Below, piece after piece: positions 35,651-45,909 of a stretch of DNA of 52,318 bases. Source of the stretch: CAZTTH01 sp964615975 (GTDB lineage: Bacteria > Verrucomicrobiota > Lentisphaeria > JABSQK01 > JAJFLO01); the NCBI GenBank assembly GCA_964615975.1, contig CAZTTH010000023.1:1-52318 (forward strand). The letters are read 5' to 3'. The position numbers and the translations under genes are program-made. The notes beneath the pieces were generated by a model that made no database searches, was not told where the DNA came from, and saw only the letters and a list, made by a program, of their open reading frames with translations. The stretch's first letter is position 1; every line of letters begins with the position of its first letter.

Positions 35651-37858
35651 ATGCGTTTGATGTTGTGTCTGGGGATTGCAGTTCTCATAATCTGCATTCG
35701 CGATAATCGCATTCTCGATGCGATTGAAAATCGTATGTACGACATGCGGGTTAAATTGTTGTCGTTACACCAGCCTCCCAGTAACGATATAGTCATTGTG
35801 GGAATAGATGATTATAGTCTGAGTTTTCTTGCACCCGAGATCGGACGCTGGCCTTGGCCGCGTTATGTTTATGGGGGGATTATCGATTATTGTGCGTCCG
35901 CAAGTACCATCGCTTTTGATATAATTTTCGCAGAAGAAAATGAAAACAACAAAGAAGGGGATAAAGTTTTTACCAATTCTGCCAAACACTACGGCAAGGT
36001 AATCTCAGCCTTATATTTGAGTAATGCGCAGGATACCGGATACGACATACCAATCGAATCGATTTCCCAATTTAGTTTACCGGCAAGTTTTTCCCCTCAA
36101 ATCACTATAGATTCCTACGAATATGGATTAATCCCATTTCCCAATCTGTTGGCAGCCAGCAATAAATTGGGGACAGTTCAACATGAGGTAGAATCGGATG
36201 GAGTGTTGCGTACCTATACGCTGGCGGCAAAATACCATGAGCGGTTTTTTCCATCATTGGGACTCGCTGCTGCCATGACTTATTTAGGGTTAACCCCACA
36301 GCAAGTCAGTTGTGATGTGGATTCAAATTTACATTTGGGCGATCGTCAGATACCCCTTGCTAATAATAAGCATCTGCGATTATTGCCACCGAATGTTGAT
36401 GATGAATCCATGCGACACAAGACCTATCGGGTAGTCGATATTCTGACATCTTGGTATATGGAGAAGGAAGGTAAGCAACCGATAATTCCACGGGATACTT
36501 TTAAAGATAAAATCGTACTTGTTGGTTCATTGGCAATTGGAGTCAAAGATCGTGAAATTATTGCCGGGGGATTCAATCTCGATGGAGTTTTGGTTCATGC
36601 CATAGCGGTCGACAATCTTTTGAATAGTAAAAGCCTGCAACTCTGTCGCCCATTCATCGAATTTTTAATTGTTCTGATCATTTGCCTCTTACCAGTCTTT
36701 GCCAGTATCGAACGTCCTGGGTTTATGGTAATGACCATAGCGTTAATACTGACGGGATATTTGGGCATTGTTATTGGCGCCTTATTTCTTTGGCATGTCA
36801 TTTTGCCAGTAACAGCGCCAGTGTTAGGGATAATGAGTTCCAGTATCGGATTGGGAGTGAGTTATTGGTACATTGAATTGGTACAACGTAAAAAGTTGGA
36901 GTTCAACCTGCGAGAAGCGTATGAAGATTTAAAAATTACCAATGAAAAATTAGCGGATTATAGTCATACCCTGGAAATTAAGGTAGATGAACGAACGAAA
37001 GAAATAACTGAAAAAAATGTCGAACTTGAAGGCACACTCAATCAATTAAAGCAAATGCAGGAACAACTTATCATGCAGGAAAAACTGGCATCTCTAGGCC
37101 AGGTGACAGCTGGAATTGCTCATGAAATCAAAAATCCCCTCAATTTTGTCAATAACTTCTCCAAAGTCTCGATATCATTAACCGAAGAATTAGAGGATGA
37201 GATACAGCTCCATAAGGATAAATTATCAAGTACTACCAACGATTTCATATTAGAGATTATCACAGACTTGAAATCAAATATTGAAAAAATAAACAACCAT
37301 GGCAATCGTGCTGATCGTATTGTTCGCGGCATGTTGGTGCAATATCGGGGAAATAGTGGCGGGAAAGAAAAGACAGGTATCAACGCTTTAATCGATGATA
37401 ATTTAAATTTGATGTATCATGGCAAACGCGCGGATGAACCTACATTTGATATTGTGCAAATCCGTGATTATGATGAGTCCATAGGCGAAATTACTGTCAT
37501 GCCTCAGGAATTAGGACGTGCATTTCTCAATATTCTGAATAATGCCTTTTATTCGACTCATCAGAAGAAAAAGAAATTGAAATCCGATTACAATCCCCAA
37601 TTGACAGTGCGAACGAAAAACTGTGGTGACAGAGTTGAAATCCGCATCCACGATAATGGTATGGGGATTCCAACGGATATCATGGATAAAATATTCAATC
37701 CATTTTTTACTACAAAACCAACAGGAGAGGGCACAGGATTAGGTCTTTCGATTGCTTTCGAAATAATCGTTCAAGCACATAAGGGTACACTTAGGGTTGA
37801 ATCCGAGATCAATAAATATGCCGAGTTTATTATCACGCTGCCAAAAATTAGTGATTAA
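35651..37858 (+). CDS. CHASE2-domain sensor histidine kinase
   Basis: A membrane-bound hybrid-type sensor. After a short N-terminal helix (LGIAVLIICI) a CHASE2 domain of about 300 residues is exposed outside, with DDYSL and WPWPR. Two to three membrane helices follow near nucleotides 36650-36870, then a coiled-coil, an H-box with the phospho-accepting histidine encoded at 37121 (GIAHEIKNPLNF), the N-box (LNILNNAF), DNGMGIP and GEGTGLGLSIA. No receiver domain or response regulator is nearby. The start is uncertain: ATG at 35651, GTG at 35597 or TTG at 35534, none with a strong ribosome site. It is followed by two LysM/FecR genes. Confidence 0.85.
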   Translation: MRLMLCLGIAVLIICIRDNRILDAIENRMYDMRVKLLSLHQPPSNDIVIVGIDDYSLSFLAPEIGRWPWPRYVYGGIIDYCASASTIAFDIIFAEENENNKEGDKVFTNSAKHYGKVISALYLSNAQDTGYDIPIESISQFSLPASFSPQITIDSYEYGLIPFPNLLAASNKLGTVQHEVESDGVLRTYTLAAKYHERFFPSLGLAAAMTYLGLTPQQVSCDVDSNLHLGDRQIPLANNKHLRLLPPNVDDESMRHKTYRVVDILTSWYMEKEGKQPIIPRDTFKDKIVLVGSLAIGVKDREIIAGGFNLDGVLVHAIAVDNLLNSKSLQLCRPFIEFLIVLIICLLPVFASIERPGFMVMTIALILTGYLGIVIGALFLWHVILPVTAPVLGIMSSSIGLGVSYWYIELVQRKKLEFNLREAYEDLKITNEKLADYSHTLEIKVDERTKEITEKNVELEGTLNQLKQMQEQLIMQEKLASLGQVTAGIAHEIKNPLNFVNNFSKVSISLTEELEDEIQLHKDKLSSTTNDFILEIITDLKSNIEKINNHGNRADRIVRGMLVQYRGNSGGKEKTGINALIDDNLNLMYHGKRADEPTFDIVQIRDYDESIGEITVMPQELGRAFLNILNNAFYSTHQKKKKLKSDYNPQLTVRTKNCGDRVEIRIHDNGMGIPTDIMDKIFNPFFTTKPTGEGTGLGLSIAFEIIVQAHKGTLRVESEINKYAEFIITLPKISD

Positions 37859-37995
37859 GCAAATTATCATCCCAATAAATTGCCATAGCCTATGTAATGG
37901 CATGATCGTTGCTACCATGGAAATATCAGAATAATTTGTCAATTTAAGTTGACGAAAATTTTGCTAAACAATCATTTCATATAAATAATCTAAAA

Positions 37996-39936
37996 ATGAA
38001 AAGAATCATCAGGCCGATAATACAAATCATCATAATTTGTATATGCATTCAAGTGAACTGGTGTGCATTTAGTTGGGCGGATGATTCAGCTGATATTCCT
38101 GGTTCTTCACCCGAACAGATTAATTTTCAAAATTCTACCGCAAAAAAAATACTCTACAAGACATTGCCAGGGGATACCTATCCAAGTATTGCGAAACGTT
38201 TTTTAGACGGACCGAATGCACTCTTGGAATTACTCAATTATAATCATCTTACTCCATCCAGTCCCATCAGGGTTGGAATGGTAATAGTGATTCCCGGAGA
38301 AGAAAGAAATGAGGCATATAAAACTATTGAAAAAGTAAAAAAAGCATATCGTTTAGCACAATCAGCTAGTGCCGATATTTATGCACCCAATGAATTGATA
38401 GAAGCCAATAGCATGTTAGTTGCAGCAGAGGAAAGTTGTTTGAATGCTTCCTATGATAAAGCAAACGCCTTGGGTGCATTGTCCTTGGTAAAAATGAAAT
38501 ATGCTCAAGATGTTGCTGACCAACGGGCTGTTGTACCGATAACTGGAAAAATTAATATAATTCATGGTCAGGTTGAGGTATCGACCGATGCAGGGACAAG
38601 CTGGCAACTTGCCATTAACAATCAAAAATATTCCGAGTTAGCAATCATCAAAACCGGTGACAACTCACGCGTTGAACTTGAAATGGCGGATGGAAGCATA
38701 ATTCAAATCCACGAAAAATCAGAGTTTAGAATCGATGTGTATACTCAGGATAAAAGGAATCAAAAAACCAACCTCCAGTTGCATGTGACCTTGGGAAATA
38801 TCTTGGGAAAAATAAATGAGCAAAAACACAAGGACACCACAATCCATATACGAAGTCGTGAAACTTCAATGGCAGTGCGCGGTACCCAATTTCGTTTTAG
38901 TGGCGATCGTGAGGGGACAACCAGGATTGCATTGTTGGAAGGTGACGTCGATTTATTCACCCCTCAGGAAAATATCAGTTTAGATGATAATTATGGCACC
39001 ATCGTACCGATAAAACAACCCCCTATACCACCTGTAGAATTGCTTCCTCCGCCCGTTCTTGAAAAAATCCCATCGGATCAACTCAAAACTTCCAATCAGA
39101 GCCTTGAATTGCGTTGGAAACCAGTCAACATTGAAGTCAAACAAAAAACTCATCAAGGGATCAAACTGACTCCACGTAAAGCTCAGTATTATCATGTTGA
39201 GATCGCCAACGATGAGAGATTTAACGCTATTGTCCAGGAAGAGCTGGTGTCTGAAAATTACTTTAAGTCCAAAGTTTTGTCACCGGGAAATTACTATTGG
39301 CGAATATCCAGTGTTGATGAAGCTGGTTTGGAAGGAGCAGTTTCAGCAACTAGGTCGCTAATTATAATCCGCAAACAAGATTTGGTCCTGATTCCCGAAA
39401 ATGACCCCATTGTTCGGGATGGCCGGTGGATCATTGGACCGAATTGGACCGTTGGTATTAAATCGATTCCTGAGAACAATAGTTTAACCGCCTATGAATG
39501 CAGTCTGAATGATGGGCTATTCACAGTGGTTGAAGACCGAGTGTTTTTTCGTGACGAAGGGATTTTTAGTTTAAAAGTCAGAGGTGTCGGAAAAGATGGG
39601 CATAAGGGAGAAATATTGATGCAGACTATTGAAGTCGATGCTACCCCACCGCTGGTGGATACTTTTATTAGTCCGGTATCCCTTGATGCCAATGGAAACC
39701 GATATGTAAATGTGACAATTAATGCATTTGATAAGAGTGGCGTCAAGAGAATTATTTATCGTATTAACAATGGACCACAACAAACCTATAATGGAACTAT
39801 TACATTGCAGTTGGGAAAGAAAGCAATAACAAAGTTTAAACTAAATGATGTCAAGACGCAAAATTTTAATATTATATTTGAAGCGTTCGATTTACTAGAT
39901 AATCGGCACCGTGAAGTAATAGATTTGTCTTATTAG
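37996..39936 (+). CDS. Secreted LysM-FecR domain protein (paralogue 1)
   Basis: A 646-residue exported protein. Residues 1-29 form a signal peptide. Residues about 52-100 contain a LysM domain (LPGDTYPSIAKRFLDG) for binding N-acetylglucosamine polymers such as peptidoglycan. Residues about 175-330 are a FecR-type beta domain (VTLGNILGKI, MAVRGTQFRF, LLEGDVDLF). The rest is a run of Ig/fibronectin-like modules (YYWRISSVDEAG, then a beta-rich end). It matches the following gene over nearly its whole length. FecR domains are sensor or signal-relay modules. Such LysM/FecR proteins often adjoin CHASE2-type sensors, as here. Confidence 0.83.
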   Translation: MKRIIRPIIQIIIICICIQVNWCAFSWADDSADIPGSSPEQINFQNSTAKKILYKTLPGDTYPSIAKRFLDGPNALLELLNYNHLTPSSPIRVGMVIVIPGEERNEAYKTIEKVKKAYRLAQSASADIYAPNELIEANSMLVAAEESCLNASYDKANALGALSLVKMKYAQDVADQRAVVPITGKINIIHGQVEVSTDAGTSWQLAINNQKYSELAIIKTGDNSRVELEMADGSIIQIHEKSEFRIDVYTQDKRNQKTNLQLHVTLGNILGKINEQKHKDTTIHIRSRETSMAVRGTQFRFSGDREGTTRIALLEGDVDLFTPQENISLDDNYGTIVPIKQPPIPPVELLPPPVLEKIPSDQLKTSNQSLELRWKPVNIEVKQKTHQGIKLTPRKAQYYHVEIANDERFNAIVQEELVSENYFKSKVLSPGNYYWRISSVDEAGLEGAVSATRSLIIIRKQDLVLIPENDPIVRDGRWIIGPNWTVGIKSIPENNSLTAYECSLNDGLFTVVEDRVFFRDEGIFSLKVRGVGKDGHKGEILMQTIEVDATPPLVDTFISPVSLDANGNRYVNVTINAFDKSGVKRIIYRINNGPQQTYNGTITLQLGKKAITKFKLNDVKTQNFNIIFEAFDLLDNRHREVIDLSY

Positions 39937-40073
39937 CTAACCTTACCCTGTGTAATAAATAGAATATCAATAATATATTCTTAAGGTTTTAAGTTCATGA
40001 TCGAGTCGAGTTTTGAATAGTATGCACAATCGATATAGCAGGTCCTAAATAATAACCATAATGAGGTAATTTC

Positions 40074-42044
40074 ATGAAGACAAAAACATGTTTTTCAAAT
40101 CTATTCATAATGTGCTGTTTTTTTTTCAGTCAGTTTGTTGTCATTGCTGACAATCAAGCACATCCACAAAATAATTCGGAACATGATTTCAATACAAAAG
40201 ATCATAGCCAATCTGATAAGGTTATTTATAAGCTGCAAGCAGGTGAAACCCTCAAAGACATTGCGGCGCGTTATTTGGGGGGCGAAGCGTATACCAATGA
40301 ACTAATGGAATATAATAAAATTAGCGATGCCAGCAATTTAGAACCCGGCTTTGTCATTGTTTTACCTGGGATTGAACGGCAGGATGCCATTAATAAAATA
40401 GGGATAGCAAAAAAAGCGCTTGAACGCGCGATAATTGCACAAGCCGAAACCTATTGTCAGCCGGAATTTAAATTCGCCAATGATGCCGTAATCGCGGCAG
40501 AAAATTATCGTAAGGAAGCGGCATATGACAAAGCCTCGGCGTTGGCAGAACTGGGAGTAATAAGGTCTGAGACCGCCAAACGATTAGCGGATGAACGCGC
40601 TATCATTCGACAGGCGGGAAAAATAACTGCTGTTCAGGGGGTAGTTGAAATCTCAACTGATAATGGAAACACTTGGTCATTAGCCAAGGAAGGCATGGAG
40701 GTACCAGTCGGAGTAGTGATACGTACAGATAAGTCGGGTCGGGCTGAAATTATTATGGGTGATGATAGCTTAGTACAAATACTTGAAGCCAGTGAATTTA
40801 ACATTAAGGAATATAGCTTGGATCGTAGAAGCCAAAAACGAAATTCAGAATTACAGGTTACCTTGGGTAACATTCTAGGCAAGATGAAAAAACAGCAACA
40901 TAAAGAATCTGTAATTAATGTCAATAGTAGAGGAACCGTTTTAGCAATCCGAGGAACTGACTTCCGTTTTGGTAATGATTATTTTTCAACCACCCGGCTT
41001 TCGTTATTAGATGGAGACATTTTGGTTAAAACCGCTAAAGCTGATTTAGATTTAGAGAGTAATTTTGGGACAGTGATAGAAGAACGTAAAGCACCCTCCA
41101 GTCCGATAGAATTGTTGCCGCCTCCCGTTGTGACTACGATTCCTTTAGATTATTTTGAATCATCAAAACAGGTTTTTGAATTACGCTGGGAACCAGTAAC
41201 TTTACTGGTTCAGAGTAGCAAAGCGCGGAAGCCCAACTCCCAAAAACGTATCGCTGTTAAATATCATTTCGAAATTGCCCGCGACGAAAAATTCAACTAT
41301 TTGATACAAAATCATGTGATAAGCGATAACTTCTTAATGACTGATGTGATCGCTCCTGGAGATTATTTCTGGCGCATATCAAGTATCGACGATAATGGTT
41401 TGGAAGGACCATCAACTATACCAGGACGTTTTCGAATAATACGTAATCAGAAGATTGAATTTTTAGTGGATGATACTGCAATTCAGCTCCCTGACCGTTG
41501 GATAATAGGGCCACAACAAAATATTCGTTTACACATTCCTTCATCAGACCATAGTGTTGCAGCATTTGAATATAGTCTAAATAATACCCCATATCAGGCA
41601 ACAGATGGGATCATTTATTTTTCCCAAGAAGGATTATTTCTGGTTAAAGCCAGAGGACTGGGAGCAGATGGATTTGCAGGTGATAGCATCCAACAACGAG
41701 TCGAAGTGGATCGAACTCCACCGGTGATTTCTGGTTTTGCCAGTCCGCCCATGCATGATGATAAAGACGGAGATTACGTCTATGTAACATTAGATGTAAC
41801 TGACGTAAATGGGGTAAAAGCTGTTTTATACCGCATTAATGACGGCGCATATCAAACTTATCCGGGAAAATTCAAGCTAAGTATCAATAATCCGTATATT
41901 GGTATCGATGTAAAAGCTGTTGATATTTATGGGAAGGATTATATGGATAAGCACTTTAAGCGACCTTTGCAAATTAAAATCGATTGTCAGGCCATTGATA
42001 TGTTGGGCAATATCTCTCATGAAACCATTAATTTAACTTACTGA
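40074..42044 (+). CDS. Secreted LysM-FecR domain protein (paralogue 2)
   Basis: A 656-residue exported protein, a close paralogue of the preceding gene in the same order: signal peptide, LysM (LQAGETLKDIAARYLGG), alpha-helical spacer, FecR domain (VTLGNILGKM, LAIRGTDFRF), then Ig-like modules (YFWRISSIDDNGLEG, VDRTPPVISGF). A good ribosome site (GAGGT) precedes the ATG. It lies 137 bases after paralogue 1, in a gap with a weak nested hairpin. The duplicated pair may differ in ligand or timing; that is inference. Confidence 0.83.
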   Translation: MKTKTCFSNLFIMCCFFFSQFVVIADNQAHPQNNSEHDFNTKDHSQSDKVIYKLQAGETLKDIAARYLGGEAYTNELMEYNKISDASNLEPGFVIVLPGIERQDAINKIGIAKKALERAIIAQAETYCQPEFKFANDAVIAAENYRKEAAYDKASALAELGVIRSETAKRLADERAIIRQAGKITAVQGVVEISTDNGNTWSLAKEGMEVPVGVVIRTDKSGRAEIIMGDDSLVQILEASEFNIKEYSLDRRSQKRNSELQVTLGNILGKMKKQQHKESVINVNSRGTVLAIRGTDFRFGNDYFSTTRLSLLDGDILVKTAKADLDLESNFGTVIEERKAPSSPIELLPPPVVTTIPLDYFESSKQVFELRWEPVTLLVQSSKARKPNSQKRIAVKYHFEIARDEKFNYLIQNHVISDNFLMTDVIAPGDYFWRISSIDDNGLEGPSTIPGRFRIIRNQKIEFLVDDTAIQLPDRWIIGPQQNIRLHIPSSDHSVAAFEYSLNNTPYQATDGIIYFSQEGLFLVKARGLGADGFAGDSIQQRVEVDRTPPVISGFASPPMHDDKDGDYVYVTLDVTDVNGVKAVLYRINDGAYQTYPGKFKLSINNPYIGIDVKAVDIYGKDYMDKHFKRPLQIKIDCQAIDMLGNISHETINLTY

Positions 42045-42076
42045 GTGTATTAAATGATAAGCATGAATAACTGTCA

Positions 42077-44047
42077 ATGGATATGAATTTTTACCAAACT
42101 CGATTCTCTGCGAGAAGATATGGCATAATCAACTTGTCTCGCGTCGATTCTTTTCCCATACTCCTCTGTTTATTTTGGTGGTTGACACTGCCATTGTCAA
42201 CCCTTGGTGATTTAAGGCAATCTCAGCGCATTGATGTGTTAACCCATGAACTACAAACGGGAACAATATTCAATGATAAGTCAGGGTGGGGGGAATTTTC
42301 TGGAGTAATTATGTTGGGTGAGGATTTCGAACTGAATCCCAAGCAAGGCTGGGGATGGATACGTTTCGACACTTCTTCTATTCCGGATACAGCAATCATA
42401 CTCTCGGCAAAATGTACCTTTGTGGTTGGGGATGCACATCCTACACGCAATATTCAAAAACCAGTTGAATTTGTGGGACTGGCGGAGGACCCTGAGACGG
42501 TCACTCCATATACTCGATGGTACGACCTAAATTATGGGGAACTATATCTATCTGATTCAGTTTTATATGCAGGAACTTGGGAATTCACATTAGGTGAATC
42601 GGGAAGAAAAAAACTGCAGAATTTTCTCAAGCATAATTGGTATGCGCTGGGAATACGTACTACCTCAAATTCTGCTGATACGTTATTTATTGGCGGCTGG
42701 GATAGTCAGGTAATACCATATCTCTTGGTTGATTATATTTTACCGGAACGGATTGCCAGTGCTGAATGGTCTCCAACTAAGCCAATAGAAGAAGGCGGGA
42801 AAGTCGCAATGTTGGTCAAAGTTGAAGGTCTTCAACCAGATGAAAAAGTAAAATTTGAAGTGTGGGAAAATGATCTTCTTGGAGATGATTTAGTTGACAC
42901 TGATAAAATCAGTAAAGAAAAGCTATTTACGCAAAGTGGACAACAATATATTCAAGCTGAATGGCAACCTGAATGGCAACTAGATATTTATAAATTACCT
43001 GAATTTTATTTCAGAGTAACCTTGAACAATCAAAGTCTGCGATCTGAAATCAGTAAAAGCAAACTCCTACGTGTCATTAAGGGGCCAGATGTCGAGCCAC
43101 CCCAAAATGATCCAATCAGTTTTTTAAAATTGCCATATTTGCTTGCTGCCAATACAATAAAGATGGAAGCACAAAAGGTGGTCGATAATCGCCATGATGT
43201 TGAGTATAAATTCCTGTGTGTTGTTAATGGGGGCGGTGGGAAAAATTCGGATTGGATCAAGGAATCATATTACCTAGATCAGGATTTACAATACAATTCT
43301 CGTTATGGATATAAGGTGATTGCTCGGGACACATCAAATAATCGCAACCAGGTTCAACCTTCTAAACCAGCATATTTATATACTTTAGCTGATATTCCCG
43401 CCATGCCTATGATTAAAACCCATGGGAAAACCTCATTAACGGTTGAATTACGACCAGATAAAAATCCATTAACAACAGAATATTGCATATATAATTTCAC
43501 CACCCAAAATTTTATTAATTTACAGGGTAGAACTAGCAATAAAATCCCTATTTGGCATACACGTCATGAATGGGAAAATTTAGTACTAGTGGATCTATTT
43601 CCTGGAACCTTTTATACTTTTGCAATTAAAGCACGCAATTATGATGGCGTGGAAACTGATTGGAGTCAGCGTAATGGGGCAATAACTCTGATGAATTCAC
43701 CGGATTTATATTGTCAAAATCAAATGATATCCATATCTCAAAAAGATTGGCGACACAAATTTTCAGATTGGTATATCACAATAGTCAATCATCCAACGGC
43801 TGGAATATTGGAAAATTCTTGGAAATTAGAATGGATTTTATCTAAAAACAGAATCATAGGTGATGATGATGATCGCATCATAGATACATGGACCATGAAG
43901 GATTCATTTACTCCAGGTCAATCCAAGACTTATTATTATGATCGTAAGTTATCACCTACAATCGATTTGCCTGGATATAAATTTGCCGGGGTACGAATCG
44001 CAGATGTTCCAAATGAAACTAACGTGGATAACAATACCACCCAGTAA
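42077..44047 (+). CDS. Large secreted beta-sandwich protein
   Basis: A 656-residue protein with a long N-terminal basic stretch and hydrophobic signal segment near residues 25-45. Residues about 50-215 look like a DNRLRE/CBM96-type beta-sandwich (RFDTSSIPDTA, ILSAKCTF). Residues 220-480 include fibronectin/Ig-like modules. The C-terminal region contains NHPTAGILE and NETNVDNNT, resembling CARDB-like external modules. No catalytic motif seen. It shares an apparent operon with the two LysM/FecR genes upstream (32-base gap) and may be the effector or structural part of that surface system. Confidence 0.65.
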   Translation: MDMNFYQTRFSARRYGIINLSRVDSFPILLCLFWWLTLPLSTLGDLRQSQRIDVLTHELQTGTIFNDKSGWGEFSGVIMLGEDFELNPKQGWGWIRFDTSSIPDTAIILSAKCTFVVGDAHPTRNIQKPVEFVGLAEDPETVTPYTRWYDLNYGELYLSDSVLYAGTWEFTLGESGRKKLQNFLKHNWYALGIRTTSNSADTLFIGGWDSQVIPYLLVDYILPERIASAEWSPTKPIEEGGKVAMLVKVEGLQPDEKVKFEVWENDLLGDDLVDTDKISKEKLFTQSGQQYIQAEWQPEWQLDIYKLPEFYFRVTLNNQSLRSEISKSKLLRVIKGPDVEPPQNDPISFLKLPYLLAANTIKMEAQKVVDNRHDVEYKFLCVVNGGGGKNSDWIKESYYLDQDLQYNSRYGYKVIARDTSNNRNQVQPSKPAYLYTLADIPAMPMIKTHGKTSLTVELRPDKNPLTTEYCIYNFTTQNFINLQGRTSNKIPIWHTRHEWENLVLVDLFPGTFYTFAIKARNYDGVETDWSQRNGAITLMNSPDLYCQNQMISISQKDWRHKFSDWYITIVNHPTAGILENSWKLEWILSKNRIIGDDDDRIIDTWTMKDSFTPGQSKTYYYDRKLSPTIDLPGYKFAGVRIADVPNETNVDNNTTQ

Positions 44048-44278
44048 ATCCTTCCAAAATAAGGATTTGAATGAAGTATGAAAGTATTAGAGCATATTGG
44101 ATCATAATTTAAATCTTAACAATTAGTTGCAAATGTTTCTCTTAATGAATCAATGCCATTCTCTCAAGCTCTATTTGACGCTCAGGAAATGGTTGGATAG
44201 GTTATTGCACAGTGCCATGTTAGTATCGCTTACAACGATGTATAGTTGGTATGGGATGAAGAACATGGTTTGCTTTGA

Positions 44279-44527
44279 TTGTTAGTTACTACTTTGGATA
44301 AAGATTCTCCAAAATTATTTCACACTAATCGCAACCAAATAGCATCTGCTTTAGCATTAGGGACAAATATGTCTGTTGGAATGATCGTATGCACCTTGGC
44401 GGGGCATTATATTGATGCTAAAATAAATACTCCTGATCCATACTTTACTTTGGGAGGCATGTTTTTAGGGTTGGTTTATTGTGGTTGGGAAGTATGGAAA
44501 GTGATTCGTAAATTAGAGCAGAAATAA
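44279..44527 (+). CDS. atpZ: AtpZ/AtpI-type small membrane protein of ATP synthase operon
   Basis: An approximately 82-residue protein with two membrane helices (MSVGMIVCTLAGHYID and LGGMFLGLVYCG). This is the AtpZ-like family that heads many F-type ATP synthase operons and is thought to aid c-ring or magnesium-related assembly. The start is unclear: TTG at 44279 or 44294, since no upstream ATG is in frame and no ribosome site is strong. First gene of the atp operon here. Confidence 0.75.
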   Translation: MLVTTLDKDSPKLFHTNRNQIASALALGTNMSVGMIVCTLAGHYIDAKINTPDPYFTLGGMFLGLVYCGWEVWKVIRKLEQK

Positions 44528-44562
44528 ACTTCCTTATATTTTATTTGGAATTCAGACCATAA

Positions 44563-44964
44563 ATGAACTATAAAAATATGTGTCCATGGTCTTCAATTTT
44601 AGTAATCTTTTTGGGGCTGTTGATTTCTGTGCTTATTTCAACGATTGTCTTGTTTTATAATTTCACTCAATTTTATCCAATTGAAATGCTACTCGGATTA
44701 ACGCTAACCATGGCTAATTTTGTTGCCGGTACTTTAATAAATAACTATGCTGTATCTTCTTATCCCTTATTGCCAGTATTCTGGGGATTGGCAATGAAAG
44801 GATTACGATTACTGGGGTTGGGGGGGATGATATTTCTTTTCCATTGGTTCCACTGGGGCTATTTCAATCCTTTTTTGATTATAGTTCTGATCAGTTATTT
44901 CATTTTCATGATAGGGGAAATTTTATTATTGCATTTTCTACCTGTACATAAGGTTATAGAGTAG
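44563..44964 (+). CDS. AtpI-like membrane protein
   Basis: A 133-residue protein with four predicted membrane helices (FLGLLISVLISTIVLFY, LLGLTLTMANFVAG, a third near 70-90, a fourth near 105-125). Its position between the AtpZ-like gene and atpB matches the AtpI/ATP-synthase-I group, which acts as an assembly chaperone for the c-ring. No strong motif; the assignment rests mainly on context and topology. Confidence 0.7.
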   Translation: MNYKNMCPWSSILVIFLGLLISVLISTIVLFYNFTQFYPIEMLLGLTLTMANFVAGTLINNYAVSSYPLLPVFWGLAMKGLRLLGLGGMIFLFHWFHWGYFNPFLIIVLISYFIFMIGEILLLHFLPVHKVIE

Positions 44965-44971
44965 TTATTCC

Positions 44972-45766
44972 ATGAAGCAAACTCCAATAGAAATAATCGA
45001 TAAGGCCAAATCAGTTGAGAATTATATTATGCACCATTTGGCGAATAATTTTACTGAATGGCACTTGCCGTTTGGCATTCATGTTCCTCTCAGTCCGATT
45101 ATAAGCTTGCATGCCATTATGCTTTTCATTTGTGCATTGGCATTGCTAATCATCTTTTGTTTTCTTTATGAAAAGAACGCAATCTTCCCAACTGGCATGA
45201 CGAATCTTCTTGAGGCTTTTATCGTTTTTATTCGTGATGATATATGCATCCCCAGTCTCGGAACTGATGATGGCCGTAAAATGGCACCTTTATTCTGCAC
45301 ATTCTTCTTCTTTATTCTCGGCTTAAATTTAATGGGATTGATCCCACTTTTCACTACCGCTACCGCAAATATAAATGTTACAGGTGGGTTGGCATGCATT
45401 ACATTATTTGTGATGATAGGGGGAGCTATACTAAAAAATGGTCCAATTGGATTTATAAAGGCATTTATTCCTCATGGTGTGCCAATCCCTGTCTTATTTA
45501 TTTTAATGCCAATAGAGTTTATAGGAATGTTCATTAAAGGTTTTGCCTTGATGATTCGTTTATTTGCCAACATGCTGGCGGGACACATCGTCATATTTTG
45601 TTTGTTGGGACTAATTGTCATTGTAGGTTATTTTGCTGCATTACCAGCTGTTATTTTAGCATTGGCAATTTACATTCTTGAAATTTTGGTAGCGTTTCTT
45701 CAGGCTTATATATTTACCCTACTATCTGCTATGTTCATTGGCATGATCCACCATCCTGCGCACTGA
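44972..45766 (+). CDS. atpB: ATP synthase subunit a
   Basis: A 264-residue F0 subunit a with five or six membrane helices. The essential arginine lies in MIRLFANMLAGH, the segment that faces the c-ring, and the half-channel residues around LNLMGLIPLF and LVAFLQAYIFTLL are in place. It conducts protons together with the c-ring. Follows the AtpI-like gene after seven bases. Confidence 0.95.
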   Translation: MKQTPIEIIDKAKSVENYIMHHLANNFTEWHLPFGIHVPLSPIISLHAIMLFICALALLIIFCFLYEKNAIFPTGMTNLLEAFIVFIRDDICIPSLGTDDGRKMAPLFCTFFFFILGLNLMGLIPLFTTATANINVTGGLACITLFVMIGGAILKNGPIGFIKAFIPHGVPIPVLFILMPIEFIGMFIKGFALMIRLFANMLAGHIVIFCLLGLIVIVGYFAALPAVILALAIYILEILVAFLQAYIFTLLSAMFIGMIHHPAH

Positions 45767-45909
45767 TGATATTAGTAAATATATACTTGAAAGAAACACA
45801 TTATCAGATTACATAACTTAATGTTGGTGATTATAGTCAATAGACTGTTGTTACGTTCAATTAATTATATTATCGACTCTAAACATAAATAGAATAAGGA
45901 GTATTTACG

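Noticed and set aside
44508..44562. Extra small gene between the first two atp genes
   Set aside because: No open frame with a start site fits; the gap is ordinary operon spacing.
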